From Desulforudis sp. (GTDB lineage Bacteria > Bacillota > Desulfotomaculia > Desulfotomaculales > Desulforudaceae), in contig JACUUW010000005.1 in assembly GCA_014859075.1 (NCBI GenBank), positions 1 through 24,823 on the forward strand: 24,823 bases of DNA, written 5' to 3'. The first letter of the stretch is position 1; every line of letters starts with the position of its first letter. The notes under the pieces were generated by a model. The model saw nothing but the letters and a program-made list of their open reading frames with translations, was not told where the DNA came from and searched no databases. A program made the position numbers and the translations under genes. Positions 7,919 through 14,728 of this stretch are shown piece by piece.

Positions 7919-7992
7919 AGCGCCCGCTGCGGGGTGAGATGTGGGAAGTGGGATGAGCCTCTCACCTCTCAGCTGGGCGCTTGGTTTTAGGA
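7919..7992. terminator. Nested stem-loop between convergent genes, probable bidirectional terminator
   Basis: An outer stem AGCGCCC (7919-7925) / GGGCGCT (7975-7981) encloses an inner stem GGTGAGA (7933-7939) / TCTCACC (7960-7966). TTGGTTTTAG follows on the plus strand. It lies between the uspA stop (7910) and the treT stop (7994), where one structure could end both transcripts. Confidence 0.6.
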
Positions 7993-7993
7993 T

Positions 7994-9241
7994 CTAGACC
8001 GTATTTAATTCAATCCGGTCCTCATCGCCGTAGTTCAGTGCCAACATCAAGGCCAGATTTTCCCGCAACTGCCGGGTGAGGAGGAAGTTTTCGCGCACGA
8101 ATTCCTTGGCCTTCTCCCCCATCTCCTGGAGCCGGTCACGGTGCTGCAACAGGTATCGGATACGCAGCGCGGCACCCTCCGGCGTGTTGACCAGAAAACC
8201 GGTGTGGTGATTCACCACCTGCAGACGGATTCCCCCCGTGTCACCGCCGATTACCGGCTTACCCTTCCACATGCCCTCGGTCACCGTCAGGCCGAAACCT
8301 TCTTTGAGGGACTTCTGGAGCACTATGTCGGCGGCTCGCTGCAACGCGTTGATTGTACGGTGCGCATCCGCCGGCAGAGCGAGGATGTGGATATCGGGGT
8401 CATCGGCCCCGGCCGCCTGGACCTCCGCCAGTACCGCCTCCCCCTCCGGGTCGTCCGTGGCACCGCCTCCGGCCAGCACGAGCTGGAGTGCCGGGACAAA
8501 GGTTTTCGCCAGCCGGTACGCCTCGATCACCCCCAAGGGGTCCTTGAAGCGGTCGAAACGGGACACCTGGAGCATGACCGGCCGGTCGCAATCCAGGCCG
8601 AAGCGGCTGCACACCAACCGCACTTCGGTTTCCGGCAAATCGATGTTCTTCTCGCTCAAAGGGTCGATACTCGGCGCAATCAGGTACTGGGCGTGGGGCA
8701 GGGACTGGGAAAAGGCCGCCAGGGAAAACACACTGACGTCATATTCCGCAACGAAATTGCGCAGGTACTTCCACACCGGCCGGTAGGGATGGCTGACGTC
8801 GATGTGGCAGCGCCAGATCCACTTCCCCTTCCGGTTCGGGCACAGCCTCAGGAGCGGCACCGGCTGGGGGTCGTGGATAAACACCACGTCCGCCTCCTCC
8901 AGGATGGGGCGGAGTCCTTCGGCGTTCCTGGCGTTGGTCTCCTCGAACGCGTTCAACAAGGTGTTGGAGATGCTGACCGGGGTCCCCTGCAGACCGTTGT
9001 GGAAGCTCTTGGTGCACGTGTAGAAATCGGCTTCCCCGGTGATGACCTCCCAGCGGACTTGTATCCCCAGTTCCCGCTTGAGGGGCACCAGCTTGGTCAG
9101 GATCTCCGCCACGCCGCCGCCCACCCGGGTCGAATTCACGTGCACCACGCGCATCCCTTTCAAGGGGAGTGAGAGTTGGTAAAGGTGATTGACCACGTCC
9201 TCGCCGGCCACTCTGGCGTACGATTCCAGCATTGTCGTCAT
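7994..9241 (-). CDS. treT: Trehalose synthase TreT-like glycosyltransferase (GT4)
   Basis: Predicted cytoplasmic retaining GT-B glycosyltransferase of 415 aa. TreT enzymes reversibly make trehalose from NDP-glucose and glucose. The N-terminal acceptor domain shows VHVNSTRVGGGVAEIL (residues 33-48), the glycine-rich loop typical of TreT and trehalose phosphorylase-type GT4 proteins. VFIHDPQPVPL (120-130) and WRCHIDVSHP (143-152) follow. The donor domain carries QVSRFDRFKDP (225-235) and the E-x7-E motif EGFGLTVTE (Glu314 to Glu322). The ATG at 9241 overlaps the stop of the upstream gene by one base (TAATG), so translation is probably coupled. An in-frame ATG three codons in is an alternative start. 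The gene converges on the second uspA. Another GT4 specificity is possible, but the motifs favour TreT. Confidence 0.85.
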   Translation of the reverse strand: MTTMLESYARVAGEDVVNHLYQLSLPLKGMRVVHVNSTRVGGGVAEILTKLVPLKRELGIQVRWEVITGEADFYTCTKSFHNGLQGTPVSISNTLLNAFEETNARNAEGLRPILEEADVVFIHDPQPVPLLRLCPNRKGKWIWRCHIDVSHPYRPVWKYLRNFVAEYDVSVFSLAAFSQSLPHAQYLIAPSIDPLSEKNIDLPETEVRLVCSRFGLDCDRPVMLQVSRFDRFKDPLGVIEAYRLAKTFVPALQLVLAGGGATDDPEGEAVLAEVQAAGADDPDIHILALPADAHRTINALQRAADIVLQKSLKEGFGLTVTEGMWKGKPVIGGDTGGIRLQVVNHHTGFLVNTPEGAALRIRYLLQHRDRLQEMGEKAKEFVRENFLLTRQLRENLALMLALNYGDEDRIELNTV

Positions 9242-9915
9242 TAGTTTTCTCTCCCGAAGTATTGACTGAAGACTATGGCCAACTGCTGCCGCAGTTCACT
9301 CAACGTCACAAAGTAAGGGTCAACGGCCGCAAGCTGGTCGATCAGGTCCGTGTACCGTTCGCCACATCCAGTCAGCCAGGCGCGGAAGTGATCAAGACCG
9401 TCGGGGTGGCAACGCCGGGCGTCGATGAAGTGGAAGAAGACGCTGCCGACCGACAGCTTGGGTACGACGGCGGCGAGTTCTTCCGGATCCCTGATCCGCC
9501 AGTGGGTGTTGAACACGATAATCTGGGCCCGAATGAACTGGAACTGCTGATCGGTCTTGGACCAGGGCACCAACTCGCTCTCGTCCAGCCGTTCTTCGAT
9601 CACTTCGATCAGCTCCCGGCGCAGGAACTCCAGGTTGCAGAAGTCGGCGGGGTTGATGACGCCGAGCCGTTCCGCCAGTATCTTGTCGCGGAGTCCGTGG
9701 TTCGCCCAGGCCGCGAAGTCGTTGTTGTACTCCGGGTTGTCAAACCGTGAACGCAACAGCCCACCCCAGAAGTGATAGTAGATGCTCCCGGGGTGAATGA
9801 TGAGCAGGTTGTCTCTCAGTTCCCGAAGATTCTGGGCCCGTTTGCCGGTGGCGATGGCGATCAGGGTACAGTCCCTGATCACAAAAGGTGCACCGGTTGC
9901 GGTTGGGCAAAGCAT
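9241..9915 (-). CDS. DUF5752-type protein coupled to treT
   Basis: No known enzymatic function. The core, 'FVIRDCTLIAIATGKRAQNL' then a YYHFWGGLL segment and NDFAAWANHGLRD, matches what I recall of the DUF5752 family, often found beside trehalose synthase genes. A second half repeats similar wording (VGSVFFHFIDARR, DHFRAWL), which suggests two related halves. The frame is open to TTG/ATG codons near 10083 (280 aa). I prefer the ATG at 9915 (224 aa) because the first 56 residues of the long version are low in conservation-like features and AGGAGG lies just before 9915. That spacing is only two bases, so the start is uncertain. The stop overlaps the treT start by one base, which points to a shared role with TreT. 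Confidence 0.7.
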   Translation of the reverse strand: MLCPTATGAPFVIRDCTLIAIATGKRAQNLRELRDNLLIIHPGSIYYHFWGGLLRSRFDNPEYNNDFAAWANHGLRDKILAERLGVINPADFCNLEFLRRELIEVIEERLDESELVPWSKTDQQFQFIRAQIIVFNTHWRIRDPEELAAVVPKLSVGSVFFHFIDARRCHPDGLDHFRAWLTGCGERYTDLIDQLAAVDPYFVTLSELRQQLAIVFSQYFGREN

Positions 9916-10167
9916 TTCCTCCTGACTCCCCTTACAAACAAAAAATGGGTGACGGTAACTTATTTCGGTAATTTCAGTTAGCTTCTTCAATATTGCAGCC
10001 GTCAATTCCGGCGTGCTCCTTCGTCCACGAATTCCCTGGATTGGACTCGGGCTGGGTCGTTGCATAAGTAGGCTCACACACACCTATTTAATATAATGCA
10101 ATACGGGCCGTTTTGTACAGTCCCATGCGACATCCCGTGTCACAACCCGTCACGTGCGGCCTGAGCT

Positions 10168-10197
10168 TTGACGGGCCGGAGGCCCACATGGCATAAT
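10168..10197 (+). promoter_or_regulatory. SigA-type promoter for the tandem paralog pair
   Basis: TTGACG (10168-10173) and CATAAT (10192-10197) are separated by 18 bases. Each box matches the consensus at 5 of 6 positions. The start codon lies 37 bases downstream of the -10 box. Confidence 0.65.
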
Positions 10198-10233
10198 TGA
10201 GTTAATCGAAAATGATGCGGGAGGTCGACGGGC

Positions 10234-10821
10234 GTGGCCGATAACTACAATGCCATCCTCGACTATGAGGAGAAGTTCGCCAAGAACCTGGCCTTCCAGC
10301 TCCGGGCCGGCCGCCCTCAGCCCGCCTGGCACTTTTTCGTTCCGTTCAAGTTCTTGTTCGAGTTTTTCGCGGCCAAACGGGAAGTTGATCAATTCGCCGG
10401 GGAATTTTTGTTCCTAAGAAAGCCGGCCCTGGAGGGAGCCCGCGCCGCGGCGGATTCCGCCCGGCAGTCCAAGCCGGCCGAAATCGAAACCGCGATCAGG
10501 GACCGGCTGACGCCTAATACGCCGTATGCCGACGAAATGTTCCGGCGCCAAGCGGCGCTGGCGCAGCTGCTTCTGGATCATTACTCCCTCCTGCTGAATT
10601 CAACCGGCAGGAATTATGCATCCCTGGTAAGACACGCCTACACGTCCCGCGCCGGCTACGAATCTTTTCTGCGCAAACTGGCGGCCGCCGAAAACGAGAT
10701 CGACCGGATCATCCTGGCCATCAGAGGCGGAAGCGCCGAATTACAGGCACAGACGGCGCTGAAGCAGAAAGCCGCACACACCTTGAGAACCAGGGAAGCG
10801 CAGGACATCTTCAAAAAGTGA
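10234..10821 (+). CDS. Unknown protein, first of a tandem paralogous pair
   Basis: I do not recognise a function. The 195-aa product is predicted to be mostly helical. Residues 1-25 are polar (YEEKFAKNLAFQL). A hydrophobic aromatic segment follows at 31-47 (AWHFFVPFKFLFEFFAA), which could dip into the membrane but is short and ends in charges. The rest is a charged helical region with LLLDHYSLLL and YASLVRHAYTSRAGYESFL. The GTG start has GGGAGG nine bases upstream and a good promoter before it. The next gene, 13 bases further on, encodes a clear paralog. Both share EE-FA, an aromatic hydrophobic segment, L-DHY and AY-x-x-R-x-x-Y-x-x-FL. A shared complex or heterodimer is a reasonable guess. 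Confidence 0.75.
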   Translation: MADNYNAILDYEEKFAKNLAFQLRAGRPQPAWHFFVPFKFLFEFFAAKREVDQFAGEFLFLRKPALEGARAAADSARQSKPAEIETAIRDRLTPNTPYADEMFRRQAALAQLLLDHYSLLLNSTGRNYASLVRHAYTSRAGYESFLRKLAAAENEIDRIILAIRGGSAELQAQTALKQKAAHTLRTREAQDIFKK

Positions 10822-10834
10822 GGTGGCACAAGCC

Positions 10835-11434
10835 TTGACCTCGGCAGACCGGAAGTATGAACTCGTTCTTGCCCGGGAGGAGCAATTTGCCAGGATCGTG
10901 GCCACAAGAGTTGTGGACAGACCGGAGCTTTCGGTGTGGATGATCTTGATCCCGCTTGTTTTTCTCCACTACATGTATCGTCATCAGAAGTTTCAAGCGG
11001 CGGTGGAGATATTCAGCGAGGAACTCATGTTTACGAAGAAGACGGCGCTCGAAGCCGCTTTTGAGATCAAGAAAAGCGGTGTGTCCAAGGCGGAAGCGCT
11101 GGCCGGGTGCTTCGCTGCGCAACAACACGAATTTTCTACCAAAGCCGATGAAGTTCGCCGGCGACAGCTGGAAGAGATAGATCTGCTTACCGACCACTAC
11201 ACGCGGCTGTTCGCAGCTGAAGGAGACAGCTACCAGTCGCTGCTCATGGATGCGTACCCGACCCGCTCGCGATACACGGAATTCCTCATGCAGCTCCAAC
11301 AGGTGGAGAAGGAGGTCAACCGGGCGGCAATAAGCGCTTTCGGCCAAGCCGAGGGTTTCCCCGAGATCATGTCCAGAATGGAAGCGGTCACCGAGGCCAT
11401 CAGATTGGAGGAAACAAAAAAGATTTTCCCCTAG
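10835..11434 (+). CDS. Unknown protein, second of a tandem paralogous pair
   Basis: Paralog of the 195-aa protein just upstream, 199 aa from the TTG at 10835. That start has AGGTGG (10821-10826) eight bases upstream. The in-frame GTG at 10823 would lack a ribosome binding site. The hydrophobic segment is stronger here (about 34-48, VWMILIPLVFLHYMY). Further on come EELMFTKKTALEAAFEIKK, LLTDHYTRLF and YQSLLMDAYPTRSRYTEFL. The C-terminal half looks like a long amphipathic helix or coiled coil with regular E/R/L spacing. Co-expression with the first copy is near certain given the 13-base gap. The gene ends nine bases from the stop of the convergent cysteine-rich gene, with no terminator visible between. 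Confidence 0.75.
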   Translation: MTSADRKYELVLAREEQFARIVATRVVDRPELSVWMILIPLVFLHYMYRHQKFQAAVEIFSEELMFTKKTALEAAFEIKKSGVSKAEALAGCFAAQQHEFSTKADEVRRRQLEEIDLLTDHYTRLFAAEGDSYQSLLMDAYPTRSRYTEFLMQLQQVEKEVNRAAISAFGQAEGFPEIMSRMEAVTEAIRLEETKKIFP

Positions 11435-11443
11435 TTGTTGGAA

Positions 11444-11956
11444 TCAAAGCAAGTCCTCGGTGATCTCCACTGCGGCCCGTACAAACTTGGGGCAGACCAG
11501 TTTGAACAGCTTGTGATCCAAAGCGAACCGGTATCCCTCCGGAGTGCTCAGATCGCAATCCAACAATTCCCGACAGACCAAGGTCCCGCTGCTGGACTCA
11601 AACCTTTTCATCAGTTCCTGGACAAGCTGATAGCACTTGTCTCTGGTGTCATTGTCTTCCGGCCGCGTCTTCCCGTACTTCAGGCCGAGCACCATCATCG
11701 CGCCGGTCACCGCCCCGCAAGTTCCTCCCAGTCTGCCCATTCCGGCCCCGAACGCCCCGGCCACCCTCAGGGCGGCTTCCCGGTCAAGTCCCAGAGAAGG
11801 GCCGAAAGCGGACAACACCGCCTGGGCGCAGTTGAACCCGTTGTTGAAACAAGACAAAGCCGTGGCGGTCCGGCCCGTTTGCGGTTCGTCAAGTTCCCCA
11901 AGATTGGGCGGCAAATCGGTTTTCACTGTCTTTGACGGTGCCTCCTTACGATTCAT
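11444..11956 (-). CDS. C_GCAxxG_C_C family redox-type protein
   Basis: Small cytoplasmic protein of 170 aa with the conserved cysteine pattern of the C_GCAxxG_C_C family. The segments are CFNNGFNCAQAVL (Cys36, Cys43), GAGMGRLGGTCGAVTGAMM (Cys80) and later Cys108, Cys128, Cys134 and Cys155. The family is thought to be redox- or metal-associated, but its reaction is not established. The frame is open to 12211, but the upstream part translates repeat-rich intergenic DNA, so I choose the ATG at 11956. The ribosome binding site there is weak. AAGGAGG within codons 4-6 could serve a later GTG, although the spacing is long. It converges with the second tandem paralog, nine bases apart. Confidence 0.8.
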   Translation of the reverse strand: MNRKEAPSKTVKTDLPPNLGELDEPQTGRTATALSCFNNGFNCAQAVLSAFGPSLGLDREAALRVAGAFGAGMGRLGGTCGAVTGAMMVLGLKYGKTRPEDNDTRDKCYQLVQELMKRFESSSGTLVCRELLDCDLSTPEGYRFALDHKLFKLVCPKFVRAAVEITEDLL

Positions 11957-12088
11957 TCCTGTTTCTATTCGACAGGCAACGCCTTGTTTTCCTCTAGAAA
12001 AGCCCGAGAATGTGCGCAGCGGTTCCTTCGGGCGATGGACCGTGAACTCAATTACCGTAGGGCTTGGGTTCCTTTTTCTGTAAAGCCG

Positions 12089-12154
12089 AAGTGCCATAAA
12101 CTTTATGCCACTTTCTATGACGGTTGTACGATAGTGGCTGCCAAGTGTCATAGA
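12089..12154. repeat. Inverted copies of AAGTGNCATARA
   Basis: AAGTGCCATAAA (12089-12100) is followed after one base by its inverted copy TTTATGCCACTT (12102-12113), an 11/12 match. TCTATGAC (12114-12121) and GTCATAGA, inside AAGTGTCATAGA (12143-12154), make a further inverted pair. Together the same core occurs about four times in 66 bases. Confidence 0.6.
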
Positions 12155-12171
12155 GGTGTGTTTGTTAATCA

Positions 12172-12226
12172 AAAAGTTGTCCACCGCGATCGCCAAAAGT
12201 TGACCACCCAAAGTGCGGCTTGGGTG
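12172..12226. repeat. Direct repeat AAAAGTTGWCCACC plus stem-loop
   Basis: AAAAGTTGTCCACC (12172-12185) and AAAAGTTGACCACC (12195-12208) match at 13 of 14 positions with a 23-base period. The second overlaps a stem CACCCAA (12205-12211) / TTGGGTG (12220-12226). Such short repeated ends resemble the multiple terminal repeats of IS21-like elements. No transposase is present, so this would be a remnant at most. Confidence 0.5.
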
Positions 12227-12338
12227 TACGTGTGATGGGACTTAAATACCTGTTCTAGCGGTTGCCTGGGCTGTATTTTTCTTTCCTAATGGGGGAGCAT
12301 ACCTGCAAGAAATTGCTATGTAAGAAGGTTGCTAAGTA

Positions 12339-12788
12339 ATGAAGGATAGGTTTACCCACGGCTTTGTATCAGGCATCGTCGCGGGACTTGTCCCCTTTGC
12401 CTTTAATTATGGTACTCGTGCATTGGAATTCAACACAGTGGTCTGGGCTGACTTTATGGGATTATTCATACTTGGCAGGAGGCCGGACGCTCCCCTTGAG
12501 TGGGCCTTCCTAATAGGCGTCCAATTCGGATTCTTGGGCATCCTTGGTTCAATATTCGCCCTAATTATTCCTGTTATATCCAGTAAGCGCATCCTCTTTA
12601 AAGGAGCAGTATTTGGCGCAGCCGTATGGTTTATTTTCTTCTCGCTTCCCAGTCTTTTACAGGTGGGAACGCTTGAAGCGGTTCCCCTCAAGACCGCCGT
12701 ATCCAATCTTGTTGGGTCAATGCTTTGGGGTATAGCACTGGCTTTTATCCTTGGGTGGATAGACAGCAAGGTATCACAAAAGTCATAG
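12339..12788 (+). CDS. Small multi-pass membrane protein, unknown function
   Basis: Predicted integral membrane protein of 149 aa with about four hydrophobic helices. They lie roughly at residues 7-25 (GFVSGIVAGLVPFAF), 55-82 (WAFLIGVQFGFLGILGSIFALIIPVI), 87-108 (AVFGAAVWFIFFSLPSLL) and 120-142 (AVSNLVGSMLWGIALAFILGWI). I recognise no catalytic motif. The ATG has a weak AAGG upstream. Base composition is visibly lower in GC than the neighbours, and the gene sits beside a possible IS scar, so acquisition by transfer is possible. A terminator-like hairpin follows 27 bases after the stop, which makes it a single-gene unit. Confidence 0.7.
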   Translation: MKDRFTHGFVSGIVAGLVPFAFNYGTRALEFNTVVWADFMGLFILGRRPDAPLEWAFLIGVQFGFLGILGSIFALIIPVISSKRILFKGAVFGAAVWFIFFSLPSLLQVGTLEAVPLKTAVSNLVGSMLWGIALAFILGWIDSKVSQKS

Positions 12789-12814
12789 AAAAAGCAGCCC
12801 ATGTCGGAGGATGG

Positions 12815-12849
12815 AAAACCCCCCTGTTTGATGTAGCAGAAGGGTTTTT
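12815..12849 (+). terminator. Intrinsic terminator after the membrane protein gene
   Basis: AAAACCC (12815-12821) pairs with GGGTTTT (12842-12848), with a small inner CTG/CAG pairing. The run TTTTT (12845-12849) closes it. The loop is long (about 20 bases), so strength is moderate. Confidence 0.5.
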
Positions 12850-12895
12850 ATCGACAACGGTTTTGCGTTTAAAATCGATATCACTGTATGGAGTA

Positions 12896-12971
12896 TGGAG
12901 GCGGCGGGCGGAATTGAACCGCCGAATAACGGTTTTGCAGACCGTCGCCTTAGCCACTTGGCTACGCCGCC
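12896..12971 (-). tRNA. tRNA-Cys (anticodon GCA), CCA encoded
   Basis: Read on the minus strand, the acceptor GGCGGCG pairs with CGCCGCC, then discriminator T and an encoded CCA. The anticodon loop is CTGCAAA in the stem ACGGT/ACCGT, giving GCA. The T arm has GGTTCAATTCC. Total length is 76 bases. Confidence 0.95.
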
Positions 12972-12980
12972 GCAATCCTA

Positions 12981-13009
12981 ATTATAACGTAATGAACGAG
13001 AAGTATCAA
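12981..13009 (-). promoter_or_regulatory. SigA-type promoter of tRNA-Cys
   Basis: On the minus strand, TTGATA (13009-13004) and a perfect TATAAT (12986-12981) are separated by 17 bases, with the -10 box 9 bases before the mature 5' end. Confidence 0.75.
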
Positions 13010-13049
13010 GTCAATCGGCGGGATCCGTCCGCCGGCGGGCACCGACCGC

Positions 13050-13733
13050 CTAGCTCCGGCTATCCTTGATCTCTTGGATAATCCAGTTTCTAATTTCGTT
13101 AAATTGTTCCGGCGTAACCGTTTTGCGTATCGCCTTGATCGCTTCCCGGTAACGGTCCAGGTTGGGCGGCAGAATGTAATTAAAACCGCCGACTATTTGG
13201 CCGGCCAGGTCCTTTACGGCGGCCACCATTTCCGGTGCGAACCCGGACGGGGCCGTAAACCCGTCTTCGTCGTCGAAATCCACGTATAAGCCCCACTGTT
13301 TCCACTGGTTGAGTTTTTCCAGGTTGCCGACACCGCCGATCCAGGGTTCCAACCGCTCAAGGTTCCTGTAGAAGTGCTGAACGAGATTATTCACTTTCCC
13401 GGTGTTTTCCTCGTTTCCCAGCAGGCGCTCGTCCAGACCGGCAAACTGAAAAATTACCAAAGGATAGGAGTACAGGGCCGATAGCTTGGCCTGGTGGGTC
13501 CGCCGTACGTAGTTGAAAGAATCCTCTCCCCGGCTCTGACTAGCCAGGGATAAAGCCAGCCCGTTGATGCATACAAGCTTGCCCAACTCCTCCAACGCCA
13601 GCACCGACAAGGAAAGCGCCCGCTCCAGGTGTCCGGCGGCTCGAAGAATCTCCGCCTCCTGCACCAGCCGGTCCGCGTTTTCCAGGCAGAGCCTGAGACC
13701 CTTGACCACCTGTTCCTCGTCGAAAGAATACAC
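13050..13733 (-). CDS. AbiV-like (HEPN) family protein, possible abortive-infection gene
   Basis: Resembles AbiV-type HEPN proteins, which include phage abortive-infection factors that inhibit translation. In the 227-aa product, helix one reads GLRLCLENADRLVQEAEILR. Helix two carries the family-like AGHLERALSLSVLALEELGK (Glu48-Lys52 region). YVRRTHQAKLSAL includes His80, which aligns with the conserved Ser/Thr-His-x-x-Lys of the family. The C-terminal ~120 residues are not recognised. I choose the GTG at 13733 because AAGGG lies seven bases upstream. An ATG at 13769 and a TTG at 13793 are in frame but lack ribosome binding sites. It stands alone between tRNA-Cys and the tRNA-Asp-Phe-Gly region, a common place for acquired genes. 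A defence role is inferred from family only. Confidence 0.7.
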   Translation of the reverse strand: MYSFDEEQVVKGLRLCLENADRLVQEAEILRAAGHLERALSLSVLALEELGKLVCINGLALSLASQSRGEDSFNYVRRTHQAKLSALYSYPLVIFQFAGLDERLLGNEENTGKVNNLVQHFYRNLERLEPWIGGVGNLEKLNQWKQWGLYVDFDDEDGFTAPSGFAPEMVAAVKDLAGQIVGGFNYILPPNLDRYREAIKAIRKTVTPEQFNEIRNWIIQEIKDSRS

Positions 13734-13813
13734 GCCATCACCCTTCGCCGGGGACTGTATTAAAAACATAACGTATCTACGGACCGCTGGCAAGCAGACC
13801 GGAAGTTACCGGG

Positions 13814-13840
13814 CAAAAAACCTGCCGCGGCAACGGCAGG
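13814..13840 (-). terminator. Intrinsic terminator on the minus strand
   Basis: CCTGCCG (13840-13834 on the minus strand) pairs with CGGCAGG (13827-13821) around a 6-base loop. TTTTTT (13820-13815) follows directly on the minus strand. It fits the end of the small coiled-coil gene at 13985-14200 and insulates the AbiV-like gene. Confidence 0.8.
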
Positions 13841-13984
13841 CACGGGAATACACAACACCTTCGGCTGATCAATAGACTCTCCCCCAGGCCTGTTCCGGGG
13901 CGATTGTAGCGAAGTAAGGTTAAGGGAGGATTAAGAAAACACTAAAGAGGCTGTCTCAAGCCTCCTCAATGGGATGTAGTCTGT

Positions 13985-14200
13985 TTAGTGGTCGTGGGGC
14001 TGTTCCGGCGTGGGCGCCCGTCCGAAGATGTGGTCGAGGTAGGCGCGCGGTCCGCGCTCCTCTTCCTGCAGGATGCGCCGCTCCACGTCCCTCAACCGGT
14101 GCAGCACCTCTTCCCGGTGACCTTGGACGCTGTGGAGTTGTTCCAGCAGATGACGCCGCTCCCGCAGCATATCGGCCAACACACTTCTGTAATGGGCCAT
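13985..14200 (-). CDS. Small coiled-coil protein, unknown function
   Basis: A 71-aa, highly charged, Arg/Glu/Leu/His-rich product. Residues 5-50 look like one long amphipathic helix or coiled coil (LADMLRERRHLLEQLHSV, then LRDVERRILQEEE). The tail is short and Pro/His-rich (PTPEQPHDH). I recognise no family. The ATG has GGGAGGTGG upstream (GGAGG at nine bases). A perfect -10 TATAAT lies on the minus strand at 14247-14242 with no good -35. A terminator follows at 13814-13840. It therefore looks like an independent short transcription unit. Competing frames over the same bases lack a ribosome binding site. Confidence 0.7.
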   Translation of the reverse strand: MAHYRSVLADMLRERRHLLEQLHSVQGHREEVLHRLRDVERRILQEEERGPRAYLDHIFGRAPTPEQPHDH

Positions 14201-14330
14201 CGTTCACCACCTCCCTTAGGGGAATGATAAGATAATGGTCTATTATAATACCTTTGCGGCCTAAAATCTATAGCCAACGCCCCGTACGTTTTGTATAATT
14301 TCTGGATGCGCTGGGTCAAATGGCCAGCCG

Positions 14331-14377
14331 CCCAAAAACGAAAACCTCCTTATGGGTTCGCGCCCACCAGAGGAGGT
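14331..14377 (-). terminator. Terminator of the tRNA-Asp-Phe-Gly operon
   Basis: On the minus strand, ACCTCCT (14377-14371) pairs with AGGAGGT (14350-14344). An inner stem TGGG/CCCA (14366-14363 with 14356-14353) supports it. TTTTCGTTTTTGGG follows. It lies just after tRNA-Gly in the direction of transcription. Confidence 0.8.
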
Positions 14378-14409
14378 GATTTAAGAAGGGGATTTCCCCA
14401 AAAATGCTC

Positions 14410-14484
14410 TGGAGCGGAAGACGGGATTCGAACCCGCGACCCTCGCCTTGGCAAGGCGATGCTCTACCGCTGAGCCACTTCCGC
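14410..14484 (-). tRNA. tRNA-Gly (anticodon GCC), CCA encoded
   Basis: On the minus strand the acceptor GCGGAAG pairs with CTTCCGC. The anticodon loop reads TTGCCAA with GCC in the middle, the T arm has GGTTCGAATCC, and CCA is encoded. Length is 75 bases. It is third in a minus-strand tRNA operon. Confidence 0.95.
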
Positions 14485-14498
14485 ACGCTTAACCTTTG

Positions 14499-14574
14499 TG
14501 GTGCCAAGGGACGGAATCGAACCGCCGACACGTGGATTTTCAGTCCACTGCTCTACCAACTGAGCTACCTTGGC
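14499..14574 (-). tRNA. tRNA-Phe (anticodon GAA), CCA encoded
   Basis: On the minus strand the acceptor GCCAAGG pairs with CCTTGGC. The anticodon loop is CTGAAAA (GAA), the T arm has GGTTCGATTCC, discriminator A, CCA encoded. Length is 76 bases. It lies 14 bases upstream of tRNA-Gly. Confidence 0.95.
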
Positions 14575-14584
14575 TCGAATATCA

Positions 14585-14662
14585 TGGCGGAGCTGACGGG
14601 ATTTGAACCCGCGGTCTTCTGCGTGACAGGCAGATATGTTAACCTGGCTACACCACAGCTCC
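14585..14662 (-). tRNA. tRNA-Asp (anticodon GTC), CCA encoded
   Basis: On the minus strand the acceptor GGAGCTG pairs with CAGCTCC. The anticodon loop is CTGTCAC (GTC) in the stem CTGC/GCAG, the T arm has GGTTCAAATCC, discriminator G, CCA encoded. Length is 78 bases. It is the first gene of the tRNA operon. Confidence 0.95.
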
Positions 14663-14674
14663 ACCGTGATCACT

Positions 14675-14703
14675 AGTATACATATCCCGCCGCAAAAAGT
14701 CAA
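14675..14703 (-). promoter_or_regulatory. SigA-type promoter of the tRNA-Asp-Phe-Gly operon
   Basis: On the minus strand, TTGACT (14703-14698) and TATACT (14680-14675) are 17 bases apart, each 5/6 to consensus, with the -10 box 12 bases before tRNA-Asp. Confidence 0.8.
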
Positions 14704-14728
14704 CCGCCCAAGCACTGGAACAAGGTGT

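Larger units (their letters stand above)
11957..12338. other. Intergenic gap with inverted and direct repeats, possible IS scar
   Basis: No gene is supported. The stretch is lower in GC than the flanks and carries several repeats, listed separately at 12089-12154 and 12172-12226. A poor promoter candidate for the gene at 12339 is TTGCCT (12262-12267) with CCTAAT (12285-12290), 17 bases apart. Confidence 0.5.

Noticed and set aside
8141..9172. 343-codon plus-strand frame
   Set aside because: Antisense shadow of treT, whose GT4 motifs are clear on the other strand.
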